Part shown: piece after piece, positions 1-10,334 of the stretch
Position numbering within the stretch: position 1 is the first letter of the stretch
Layout of the letters: the number at the start of each line of letters is the position of its first letter
Assembly: GCA_018873245.2 (NCBI GenBank)
Contig: JAEMBT020000008.1
Coordinates: forward strand, 1,054,001 to 1,118,000
DNA: 64,000 nucleotides
Direction of reading: 5' to 3'
Source: Archegozetes longisetosus
Lineage: Eukaryota; Arthropoda; Arachnida; Sarcoptiformes; Trhypochthoniidae
Position numbers and translations under genes: made by a program
Notes under the pieces: model-generated
Seen by the model: the letters and a program-made list of their open reading frames with translations, nothing else
Database searches by the model: none
Told to the model about the DNA's origin: nothing

Positions 1-480
1 GATCATATTAGGTGTTTGGCTGCTAAACAGAGGCTAACAAAGGGTCGCATAAAAGCCAGACAGAGAAAGATGCATCAGATCGCTAGACTTATAGAGTTGT
101 CAACTTTACCAGAAATTCAATCGACTTCTAGGTCTTCATCAGTTACTTCAAATCGGGACATTCCTCGAAGTCATTCGCAACACGAAGGACTTACAAAACG
201 CCATCTACACAAACCCTTATGTCGCGGACCTGCTATTCCCGGGTCTGCTGTCGCGGAACTAAAGCATTCACTACAACGCCGTCGATCGGTTTCTTCATCA
301 TCACCTGGCGGTACAAATAGTAGGGATACTTCTCCAAAACCTAATGCTACGGAATTGACAGAAGAAATGATCCCACTAGAAGATATGAGCCCTAAATCGA
401 GTCGTAGAAGAAATAGATCAAAATCGGAGAATAGATCCAATAAAACATTAGTCACTCGAGACAAATGTGATAGAGTTTAG
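1..480 (+). CDS. C-terminal end of an unrecognised protein (5' end outside window)
   Basis: The frame is open from base 1 to a TAG at 478-480, giving 159 residues with no start of its own. The first part (about residues 8-32) is strongly basic and looks helical (KQRLTKGRIKARQRKMHQ). It is followed by a serine/arginine-rich, low-complexity tail with several possible kinase sites (RRRSVS, RDTSPK, SRRRNRSKS). The last residues are C-D-R-V; D-x-V at a C-terminus resembles a class III PDZ ligand, which is only inference. Base use is richer in G+C than the sequence downstream, as expected for coding DNA. The 'ctgctaaacag' at 20-30 could be a splice acceptor, so the last exon may begin at 31 rather than before the window. 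Such tails are typical of the cytoplasmic ends of channels, their accessory subunits or scaffold proteins, but I do not recognise the family. The - strand frame over the same bases is a shadow. Confidence 0.72.
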   Translation, partial: DHIRCLAAKQRLTKGRIKARQRKMHQIARLIELSTLPEIQSTSRSSSVTSNRDIPRSHSQHEGLTKRHLHKPLCRGPAIPGSAVAELKHSLQRRRSVSSSSPGGTNSRDTSPKPNATELTEEMIPLEDMSPKSSRRRNRSKSENRSNKTLVTRDKCDRV

Positions 481-557
481 AAGAAATGAAATTATTATAA
501 AATTAATTATTTTTATTATTAAGAAATTCATGAATTTATTTGAAAATTATTGTTCTA

Positions 558-563
558 AATAAA
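558..563 (+). terminator. Poly(A) signal AATAAA of the upstream gene
   Basis: A canonical AATAAA lies 78 bases after the TAG that ends the coding region at 480. A second AATAAA follows at 648-653. Either would give a short 3' UTR, usual for arthropod genes. The first is my preferred site because it is nearest. Confidence 0.5.
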
Positions 564-1944
564 ATAGATTTTTGAATTACGAGAAAGAGTATCACTATTT
601 TTAAGAAATGCTTTTCTCTCGAAATTCAGTGCACACAATATATATTCAATAAATAGCAACACTGTATGAATCAAGTTTTGCGAATACTATTAAAAATGAT
701 TGTAATATAAAGATGACATACATTTAGTTTATTCAGTCTAATCATTCATTATTATTGACTCTCAAAGATAATAACTTAACGCTTTTCATCACTTTAATAA
801 TTTGATGCTAAAAATTTTTGGTCACGAAAACCGTTTTAAACTGCATTTTGGCTATTATTATAATGATAGGGAAAGTTCAGTACTGTATTGGGAAACGTAT
901 TTCAGGCAAAAATTTGTTCTAAATATATCACTAAAATCTGAAGTTCAGAAAATATATGTTCAGTAATTTTATAGAAGAGTCGACTTAACGAACCAAAAGC
1001 TGAGGATTTAAAGAATAATCCATCAAATTGTAAAATAATTATTGACAACTTTTGATGCATCATATACTGAAAGTTATTGATAATGAAAGATATTGTACAA
1101 AATATGTATAATTTGCTATCTCTTATATCAACTTTTAAAAGTTGAACAAATGTTCAAGACTCTAAAAAAAGATTGCTATCGAAGCATTTGGCGTTCAGAT
1201 TCTTTAAGTGTGTTGTAGGAGTTGCTCAATATTGCTTTGAAAAGTTTGCATAATAAAAAAATGGTCGGTATTTCCTTTTGTAAGCAACATTTGATAAAAA
1301 ACTTATTTGAACAGAAAATATGCGGAATAAGAAGCAAAGAATTGAATATTATTTTAGTTATATTATCTTATAAACTGTAATTTAAGTTGAATTTTAGAAA
1401 AGTTGCTGATCTCCGCTAACTTGTACGTTGAGCATTGAAACCAAATTATGCCTTAAGGGTTTTACTGCGAACAATAGTTGTATAGATGACACGATTCAGT
1501 GCGAGAGAATGTTTTGTTTAAACATTGCCACTAGTGGTTGGAATACAGATGTTTTCTAACTAGTCTTCAGTTTGTTTCAATGTTTAGTCATTGAAAGCTC
1601 ACAATTTCACATAATTAGCTCAAATAGAAATTTTCGTTATTCGACGAAAATCGATAAAAGTCAAGGCTTTAAATTTGGGCAGAAATCCTTTATTTTAGGT
1701 AAACTTTATTGACGAAAAGTGGACTAGTCGTGAATTTTGCGAGAACATTAGACTGAACAATGAATGATTCGAACACGACTTTGTATAGTATAGGATCAAA
1801 AGTTTTCTATGACAATAAAGTTTGTTCAAATCAATCAAATAGAAAGAAAGCCAATTAAAACTACTTCAAGAAGAGATTGTGTAGAAGTAATGGTTATTCA
1901 AGATTTTCTAAGCCGAATGAATCGGTAGGTAGTCTGAGATCTAG
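564..1944. other. AT-rich intergenic sequence with one perfect palindrome
   Basis: No convincing coding frame is visible on either strand. The second AATAAA (648-653) of the upstream gene and an 18-base perfect palindrome (1,128-1,145) are the only structured elements I see. No transposon ends or long repeats are apparent. Confidence 0.6.
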
Positions 1945-1977
1945 TGTGTATTCGGCGATGAGATAAAAGAACAAAAA

Positions 1978-2219
1978 ATGGCGAGTGCAGGTCATACCAG
2001 AGATATACGATATGTGAATACATACGGCCTATTGATAAGGTCGTAAGTTAGCATTACATTTGCCAAATGATCGAACATTCAGTTTTTCATTGAGTTTTGC
2101 TCAGCAAACATAGAGTGGCGTCAAATACCACAAAAACTGTACTAGAGATTAAAAACAGCGATATACAGCTTTATATACGGCTTTCTGTTGATTCACTTGA
2201 AGGGCAGGAAGTTTTTTGA
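1978..2219 (+). other. Candidate two-exon coding block with a 62-base intron
   Basis: An ATG with a good arthropod start context (caaaaaATGG) opens a 65-base exon (1,978-2,042, beginning MASAGHTRDIRYV). It ends at a textbook donor, GTAAGT, at 2,043. A pyrimidine-rich acceptor (gttttgctcag) ends at 2,104. The joined frame stays open through 2,105-2,216 and stops with TGA at 2,217-2,219, for 59 residues in all. The frame is also open upstream to 1,945, so the ATG may not be the true start. Further open blocks follow at 2,272-2,373 and 2,413-2,443, the second ending at another GTAAGT (2,444). I do not recognise the protein. It could be a small gene, part of a larger one, a decayed gene, or chance. 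Confidence 0.22.
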
Positions 2220-3522
2220 ATAATAGCCTGAATGGTCCAATCGAATAGTATGAAATGCAGCAGAAATATAGCAAAAGTATGTGCAATATGTAGTTCAATC
2301 TGAAGCCACAAACGAGCTCTCAGTGATTGAAGTCAAAATCCCTGCTGCTGTTGACAACATATCATATATAAACTGATGATTGCGCCCAAACTTCTTGAAA
2401 TAAGGTGATCAGAAAAGGGACACCAATTTCTATTTCTGGGTCTGTAAGTAAGAAAGAAAAAGTTCTTCATCTAAAAGTATAGATGAGATGTCGTCTGTCA
2501 TACAAGGCATCGATGATGAAGAGGTGGTTCAAAAATACATAACGAATTAGTTGGTCTAATTTTTTTCCGCTTGATTCACACTATATGATCATGAAATGTG
2601 CACAAATGCGACTGAGCGGTTTTGTGAGTGAGATGTTAAGCCTGTTGACCAAAGTTGGCCATCAAATGAATAGTAGAGTTAGCCAAATGGAATATACTTG
2701 ATATGTAAATCTATAAGGGATTAGAGAGTAAGCTTAGTACCAGCACTTGCATCAATATGACTTACTATGCATAGGCATAGGAGAGATGCATGACTAACAT
2801 CCAACATAAATACACCGCAGATGTTCCTACTATTCTCGTTAAATATTAAATACGAGACTATTTGCCATTTTTTATCCTAATAACAAAAATAATGCAAACC
2901 AACAAAAAATATTTGCAATAATAAATAACACTATTTGAATAATTTGATAAATTCAAGCCTATTGTATGTTAGGCTGTTATGAAAATTGCATTAATGGTAG
3001 CATTTATGTTAGCTCAGATTGAGCTTATGCTTCATTTAATTTAATAGTTTGGGGACTTTTAGATAATTAATAGAGAACTAGTTTAATGTCTATAAATTCT
3101 TTGATTATTGTGTAAAATCGAGTCTACTATTAGTTAATTTGTGTTGAAAGAGATGCGAAAAAGAATAGGGAAGTGTAGAGAAAATGCCGAGTATGTATTC
3201 ACTAATGACTTTGTTGTCTGAGAGATCGTTTGTCTCTTTATATGATCGTAAATGATGCATGAAAAGAATGGTATTATGTGATAAACATAATCGAATATAT
3301 CGTAGTTGGAGAGCACTCCTAAGAACTCAATATCAAACTTGAATCAAGCATTTCTCGATGAATATTGCATGAAAGAACTCGATTAAATTTGTGGTACATT
3401 TTTGCCAATTGACAGATGCGAACAGCAGTTACCATCAGAACCATTCTCACTGAGGCTTTAGCTTTGCTCTTAAGAGTCAGTAACAAATGGTGACACACTT
3501 TTAAGGGTCTAACCATAGATTC
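2220..3522. other. Intergenic sequence with short open blocks
   Basis: Open stretches of 30-36 codons in one frame (2,272-2,373 and 2,452-2,538) are separated by stops and carry no recognisable domain. From about 2,800 on the sequence is plainly AT-rich and I see nothing in it. Confidence 0.45.
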
Positions 3523-3550
3523 GAGTGAGTGAGTGAGTGAGTGAGTGAGT

Positions 3551-3586
<36 letters not shown>
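3523..3586. repeat. Compound microsatellite (GAGT)n-(GA)n
   Basis: About eight GAGT units run directly into about fifteen GA units. The abrupt switch from a four-base to a two-base unit suggests one expanded from the other. It produces a spurious SLSLSL/SLTH peptide on the - strand, which is not a gene. Confidence 0.97.
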
Positions 3587-3589
<3 letters not shown>

Positions 3590-3665
3590 TTAATGGTAAT
3601 TCGTTGACTGCAATTATAAGTCATAGTGATTCGATTTGAGTCGGCAAAGTAAATGCCAGTTGTGA

Positions 3666-4100
3666 CGACAATTAAATGAGACCAAAAAAGATATATATAA
3701 TAAGATTCATGGCTTTTACATAGTGAGACATGAAAGCACTAAATCGACTCAATCGACTTCCACTTGCAAGTTGGCTATGCCTGCAATTACAAAAACTTTG
3801 AGATCTCGTGCTGATGTTGAAATAATGATCAGATCATTACTGGTAACTGAGCTTCAACTGTGTCTGTACGAACTGGAAAACTTTTGTCATAATAGCATGC
3901 GGTGAAGAGAGTAGAAAAGCTCGTCAATGGTTAAACTTGTGTTTCCCATCACAGACACTGATGTATTATACATGGATATAATTCAGGCTAACTTAAACTC
4001 CAAGTCTGTTACCATTGAGTCAGTCTTTTCTGATACAACTATTGAAGAACAAAATTTCATTTTTCCATCCATTGTACACATCATTCCTAAGTATATCTGA
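3666..4100 (+). other. Unrecognised coding-like block, possibly decayed or spliced
   Basis: One frame is open from 3,666 to 3,902 (79 codons). It is interrupted by two close stops, then continues open from ATG 3,927 to TGA 4,098-4,100 (57 residues, beginning MVKLVFPITDTDV). Two nearby stops in about 145 codons is fewer than expected for DNA this AT-rich. An acceptor-like 'gtttcccatcacag' ends at 3,954. I recognise no domain. It may be a relic of a gene, a short real ORF or chance. Confidence 0.15.
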
Positions 4101-4646
4101 ACTGAAGCCTTAACTCAGAAAGAAGTGATTCAGAAAAAATGAATTTATGTTTTTTTCGCTATACTGAAGGAAGAGATTTTCAATAAATAATAATATTAGT
4201 TGTTTAATAGATTCGGAGAGTTTGGACTCATAACCCTATTGGCCATATATATATATGTTTTTATCTATGAAGCCTTTTTAGAAGATTAAGGAATTTTTGT
4301 ATGTTTTGTAAAGCACTACTACTAATAAAGCCTTAATGTCTAATAACTTTTATGCCAAATGATAGCGGACATAAACAATAATATTTATTGCCGGGTCAAA
4401 GTTGCAATTCGTTGCTCTATTCACATGTTAAGAGAAGTGAAGTGCACTTTATTGAGTATACTTCTAAGTGTGTAGCGAAAAAATATATATCTTGTATATA
4501 AAAAGAATATATCTAGAAATATAGTAGTGATGGGCTATTGCCCAATCAAGTTGAGTACTCATCATTTCTAATATTACTGTCACGGATAAGTTTTGTCTAA
4601 ATTAGTTACTGCACTTCAAATATATTTAGTACCACTATTCTAGTTA

Positions 4647-4650
<4 letters not shown>

Positions 4651-4684
<34 letters not shown>
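4651..4684. repeat. (CT)17 microsatellite
   Basis: A pure CT run continues into a T-rich stretch and the pyrimidine tract that follows. Confidence 0.97.
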
Positions 4685-4690
<6 letters not shown>

Positions 4691-7600
4691 TCTTATACTC
4701 CCCTTACTATCTTATGCACTAAATGATGAAAAGCGACACTATATGCGAACGAATGTGACATTTATGTTGACTTCAATTGATGGTGCCATCATTCATAGTA
4801 GAGACAAGTCTCGCATCATTTCTCTCTTTCTAATATTTTTCTGTTTACAGTTTCAATTACCGAATGCCTGTTCTTTCGTGAAAATATTACTTTAAAAAAC
4901 TGGTACTTTTAATGCTGATGAAGCTGTACTTTGAATAAAGTCACAAATTCCTATTTTCAACAGTTTTCAAGTCTATATTTTGTTACAAATGCCAAATATA
5001 TTGATTTTATTTTTAGCTCCAATAATAGGACTTCACCAAAAGTTGTTCAATATTTTCGGAGCACACTTTGTTAATAATTTTGTTGAAGTCTTATACGAAC
5101 ATCAATTTTTAAGAATTTACAAATGTAAATTAGGCTTATGATAAAATAACTATTGATAACTTATTATTCTGGTATTTGATTTTGTGAATCAGAACTTGAT
5201 ATTGTCAGAATTCTTGTGACTATAAGCCTAATTAACTTTTTAAATCTGAATTTTCAATTTTCAATTTTGTTATATGATTCACTTTTTTCATAAAACCTAA
5301 TTTAAAATTGATTGAATAGCTGAGGCACTTGTTGAACAAATGAATAAAAAGCTTTTCAATTTAATTGAGATTCCGTAACCTAACAATTGATTGGCCAATA
5401 TCTGACAAAAATGATGGCACAATAAGTATAAAAAGAAAAATTATGATAACTGTAATAATATAGAAAGGTCGCTATGAGTTTATCATGATTACACTGTTAT
5501 AACCGGAAGAAAAATTCGATATTTGTTTTGTCTTATCCACTAATCCAAAAAAATTAATTCCATTTAGCTTGAAGAGCCAAGGGATTATTATACCAGTTCG
5601 CATTCAGTAATAGTATTCTTTTTTTTTATATTCAATATAAATCTACTTATAAGAAATGCAGCGCTTATCTAATACTTAAAACTAATACCAACCTTAATCA
5701 AAATCAATTACAATAAAAGTTGCAAAAATTCAATTGAAACTTTTAAATGACTTAAGGAGATGAGAGAAACTTAAGTAAAGCTCTCCTAAAAAGCAGGCAC
5801 TTGTGGACCACCAGAAACATTGCATTGAAGCGATAATGTTTTGAAGACACGAATAGAGTGACTAATACTGGAGATATCGGACACTAAGTCACTTTTATCC
5901 TGGAATTATGAGCTTTGCTAATATTTATTGGGAGGTTAATAAGAAATGGCTTGTCTTTTGTGCTTATAATTCAAACAGAAATAAACAATAAATGAATCAT
6001 TAGTTGAGTTGCTTGAAACTGATTCATTTTGATAAATCATGTTTCTCGTCAACGATACAATTAAATATTGGTTAATCATGAAAGTTTCATAAGCAAAATT
6101 AATCTTCCTAATGCATCGTTTCAATTCTAGTATAGATTTATGCAAAATGATTAATAGTCTCGAAATGACACGTACTCTCAAATAGCTTGAATAAAACATG
6201 TTTAGTAAAACTATTTTGATGCTTAGACCTTTCAAATAGATTTAAAAAGTAAATTAACAAAACAATTTATAATTGGCATTTGTGAGAAGCGAGAAGTGCA
6301 TAAGCATTTCAATATGTTTAATATGATTTCTGCTCTTATCGCATAACTACATCGAAGTAATGTCAGTCAAAATGAATTTTGTAAAGAGAGTTGTTATAAC
6401 GTTTAGAGAGCTATCAACTAAGGTATGCGATCTATGGAAAGATATAAATTGTAAGTTAGTTTCAAAACAACATTCGTGCTTAATAGCAAATATTTTGCTT
6501 TTATGAAAACTAAGTATGTTTTTACTTCTCTCTATATTATTGCTTATTCTGTTGCGATAAGTATTCATCTATGGAAACGTTTTAATCTAACAACCGTTGC
6601 TGCTATCATTCTCAGATTATGACTATCAAACTCAAGTTTTCATCCCATTAAACAGAGACTAATGGAAACGATATGATTTTATTTTCTTAAAGTCTGAATA
6701 TTAAATTTGAAGTCACATCTTATGTACACTTGCTGAGGAAAAATGTTGTACATGTATCTTCATTTGATACTTTCCATTTGAAATCTCTATATTTTGCACT
6801 TGTTTCAAACCAAAATGTCAATAACGAATAAATGAGAGAAGCGATAAAGCATACGAGCAAATCATTATAATTTATAATCAATTACAACTATTTTCAAACC
6901 TTGCGAAACGAACCCTTTGCTGCAAAAATTTCAGTTATCTCAGTGAATGATTAATTCATGAAAAAGTAAATATTAAAAATAATTTGATGATTTTCTTTAG
7001 TCATGCTTCTGCATCAATTTGTAATAGATAGTGATTTCATACAAAAAGTATTCAACCTCTTAGAGTACTCATGAGATCCAATTTAGGAAAAATTATTTTC
7101 ATCAGCTATTTCAAAAAATTACCATTGATTTAATTATTTGCTAGCCAAAACATACTACTTTTGAACATCTTTTCGAAAATAAGATTGAATTAAAAATTGT
7201 TGAACCACTTTCAAATGAATTGAATCAAAAGAAAGAGAAAACTTGATTTAAAACATACTGTTTTTAGCTTTGACAAAGTTTATAAGTTTTGACTTGAGTA
7301 TTTAATTTAAAAATATATTTTGAGTAACTTTTTCTGTTGAGCTAATCTTATTTATAAGAAATTCAACTGTCATAGAGAAAAATGGATTTTTATAATACAC
7401 TTAGAGGAAGTGCACAGAAAACAAAACTATTTGTCTTTTTAAATCACAATCAAAAAGAAAGGAATCGTCAAATGGTTAATGTCAAATCAAGGATTGGGAA
7501 CAATGAAAAACTGAAGGATTTCGATATAATAAATATTGTTTTACAACATCTCTTTTGCCATATATAAGTTTATATATTATTGCCACAAATAGTAGTGCTT

Positions 7601-9031
7601 CTTATGCTTTATTCGTTTTATAAATTGATCCAAAGCGGACGAATCCATGACTTTTCTGAACTCTACTCTTATAGCGCTCTAACAAATTGGTTTCTCTTCT
7701 TTTACTTCATATTTATTTATGAAAACTGAGCCTTTTTTTATACTAACTTATTTGTACAACAAAACAAGAAAAAGTCAGAGCAGTTTCAATCGATTGTTGT
7801 AAGTTTTTCTTCTTGAGGAAACATATGGAAGAAGTGGAAAAATATGCTATACTTAAGTTATCTACTTGTCATCATAAGCGGCGTCTAAATGACATAAAAA
7901 GTAAAGAAAAGCAGTCAGAAAGTACTGGTCATAAGCTGGCAAAAGGATAGTCTGGCTATTCGTCATTTGAATTACAGCTATCATATAACAGATCAGAAAT
8001 TTGACTTATCATAAAAAGGCAATAATTAGGATTTGTGCCAACAAATAAATAACAACAATGAAAAGCTGACCATTTCCGACAACTGTTATTTACGCTGAGA
8101 GTTTAGCTAAGATTAAATATTTTGCAAACTTGACATAAATTTGATAGAATATCGTGTTTATAAAATTACTTAATAAAACATGAGTTATGAAAAATTTGAG
8201 CTTCGAGTTTACTTTGAAGATTGCTTCTGAAGTGCTCTAAAGTTAACTATCTCGAGAGCCAAATGGCTAATAATATTGCAGATGCTATTCGACAAATAGA
8301 CTCACTTTTATCTAAACGACAATTTGATGTCGAAGTTTTTCAGTGAAAAATATGAGAAAGTAGTAAAACATTTTAGAGTTAAGTGAAAAAGTAGTTTAGC
8401 ACTAAATCTTTTGGAGTGAAGCAAGTTCTTTAAACTTGTCTTTTGTTTGCCATTCTTAGGCTTCCATTTTTGACACATTATTTTCATTCCAAAGTATACA
8501 CAAATGGTTTATATTTTCTAAGATGGTATTGAAATAAGACGAACCAACTCGTGAAGAATTTTAAAGAGGAAGAACACCAACAAGTGATGAGATTGAGAGG
8601 AGTCTTAATCAGATCGGGCTGAAAATTGCAGATATTTTCAGAATAGGTTTAAGAGTCTCGAGAACAATAACTGCCTTTAAGTAAAATATCAAACATATGC
8701 GACAACGAGATATAGTTTAAGGCACAGGAAAGAAGAGGACATAATGCTTAATACTTGCTGATGAAGTTCTGTATTTGAGTGTTGTTTGAATGTTGACTGA
8801 GTGCCAGACTCTACTCTATACGTGATTTCCTCATCTCATGCATCTCTGCTTATAAACAAAAGAGTCACTTGTTTTCACAAATGGCAGAGGAGTTCCACAC
8901 ACTTTCCCATGGAATTAGCCTTTTTTGGCCAAACATTGAAAAAGTTGTGCAGTTGTGAAGCCATAAAACAAGCCTTATATATACATAGCATTAGTTTGAT
9001 ATCATTAAAGCCAAAGCCAAGCAAATACTGG
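4685..9031. other. AT-rich intergenic sequence, no gene seen
   Basis: A good splice acceptor (tttttctgtttacag) ends at 4,850. It is followed by only 14-18 open codons and an AATAAA near 4,935, so a terminal exon there is possible but weak. The remaining ORFs of 60-110 codons (for example 5,936-6,235, 6,347-6,568 and 7,382-7,567) have amino-acid use typical of random AT-rich DNA. I see no transposon or RNA gene. Confidence 0.5.
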
Positions 9032-9034
9032 TCT

Positions 9035-9077
<43 letters not shown>

Positions 9078-9084
9078 CTCCCTC
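9032..9084. repeat. CT-rich microsatellite
   Basis: A nearly pure (CT)n run covers 9,039-9,074, and the pyrimidine-rich flank continues to about 9,117. The frame 8,801-9,124 that runs through it ends in a poly-Leu/Ser tail and is an artefact of the repeat. Confidence 0.95.
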
Positions 9085-9390
9085 CCTCCTCTGCTCTCTC
9101 TGCTCCCTTTGCTCTCTTGTTTAGTCCTTCACTTTCTAGACTGAATGAAACATTTCAAACCTAAACCAAAATTTGTTGAATGGTCGCAACGAAATGGTTA
9201 AACCAAGAGCTCGCATATAATACCCTGAGGTGCTGTCCAATACTTGATTAAAGTTAGAATGAAAGAAAAACAAAGATACGGACAATAACATTGCATAATA
9301 TTGACTTTAGTGTGACTGGTTTCGATTCATTGCAAAAGGTAATACATTTTCTGTGTTTTGACTCTTTTCTATACCTCTCTCCTAATATGT

Positions 9391-9525
9391 CTATTTTGAT
9401 ACTATATCCTCAATAAATGGAAAGTTTTGTCGCAGCAGTTGCAGCAATGAAGCAAAACTCACATCCATAGCATGATCACATGAATAGAATAAGATAATAA
9501 GAAGAAAAGTTGCGACATATAAAAC
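9391..9525 (-). other. Short open frame with hydrophobic start, unrecognised
   Basis: On the - strand 44 codons are open, ending at TAG (9,391-9,393). The first 15 or so residues are strongly hydrophobic (VATFLLIILFY), followed by a more polar stretch (MDVSFASLLQLLRQNF). This is the outline of a small secreted peptide, but there is no ATG before the hydrophobic part. It would need an upstream exon, for which the only cue is a modest acceptor (cttaag) just outside. It may well be chance. Confidence 0.1.
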
Positions 9526-10178
9526 TTAAGTGCATTTGAGGCTAATTTTCGAGACTGTATCGTATAACAAATCAGCGAAGGCTAATGTGCACTACAGATA
9601 CTGAACTACTAGTTTAAGGATGTATTGAGAGTATAATGCATTTTCATCTCAATTCAGCTAATTTTCTCATTTGAAAGAAGTGCACGAATTAAGTATAACT
9701 TATTTCACTGTAGAGTTTGTGATGCATTTCCCTATTCACTTAATCCTCTGTTTTAATGCTGTGAAAGCTATACAACTCTATGAGTGAAGAGCATCTTTGC
9801 CTCTTATGTTAAATAATTTAGTGTCAGTTGTGAAGAGTCTCATCTTTTTATTATGAAAATACCGCGCGTTAAGCCTTTGATTCAGTGACTTTTGCGGTAC
9901 TGCAGCGGTTAATGCCTCTCATGAATAATTATTCAGTCAATGGCATAATAGGCAATACATGTATTTCATGACTTATGCTGATTATTAGCTCAAATTAGAT
10001 GAACAGAACTTAGGGCTAAGAGAAGAAGGGATTGAGAAAAGAGGAAAAGAATGAGAGTCGAAGAAGCAAATGAATCGAAATCCTGTTTTTCCAAATGTTA
10101 ATCATAATAGAAATGATAAGCAGTACTGAATGATACAGAGACATTAAAACTTGATTACTATCTTCTTTTGAATTCTAG

Positions 10179-10334
10179 GATCATGTGAACGCTGTCCGTG
10201 AACTTCCCAAACCAACGAATCGACAATACACGAGCAACTTTTTCCTGACCCAACAGATTCAATATAACAATACAGATGTTATATTGCATGCAAGACATCG
10301 GTTCAGGCAATGGTTGATGGCGTGCATTACATAA
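10179..10334 (+). other. Candidate terminal coding exon
   Basis: A strong acceptor (atcttcttttgaattctag) ends at 10,178. From the next base exactly one phase stays open: 51 codons beginning DHVNAVRELPKPTNRQY, ending at TAA 10,332-10,334. The other two phases stop within a few codons. Base composition is clearly richer in G+C than the flanks, and residue use is varied rather than the K/N/I/L of random AT-rich DNA. No good donor lies inside, so it would be a last exon. ATTAAA follows at about 10,393. I do not recognise the protein and find no matching upstream exon. The - strand frame 10,158-10,499 overlaps it and looks less protein-like. Confidence 0.25.

Noticed and set aside
171-464. 97-codon - strand frame over the first gene
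   Set aside because: Shadow of the + strand coding tail; no start context or domain.
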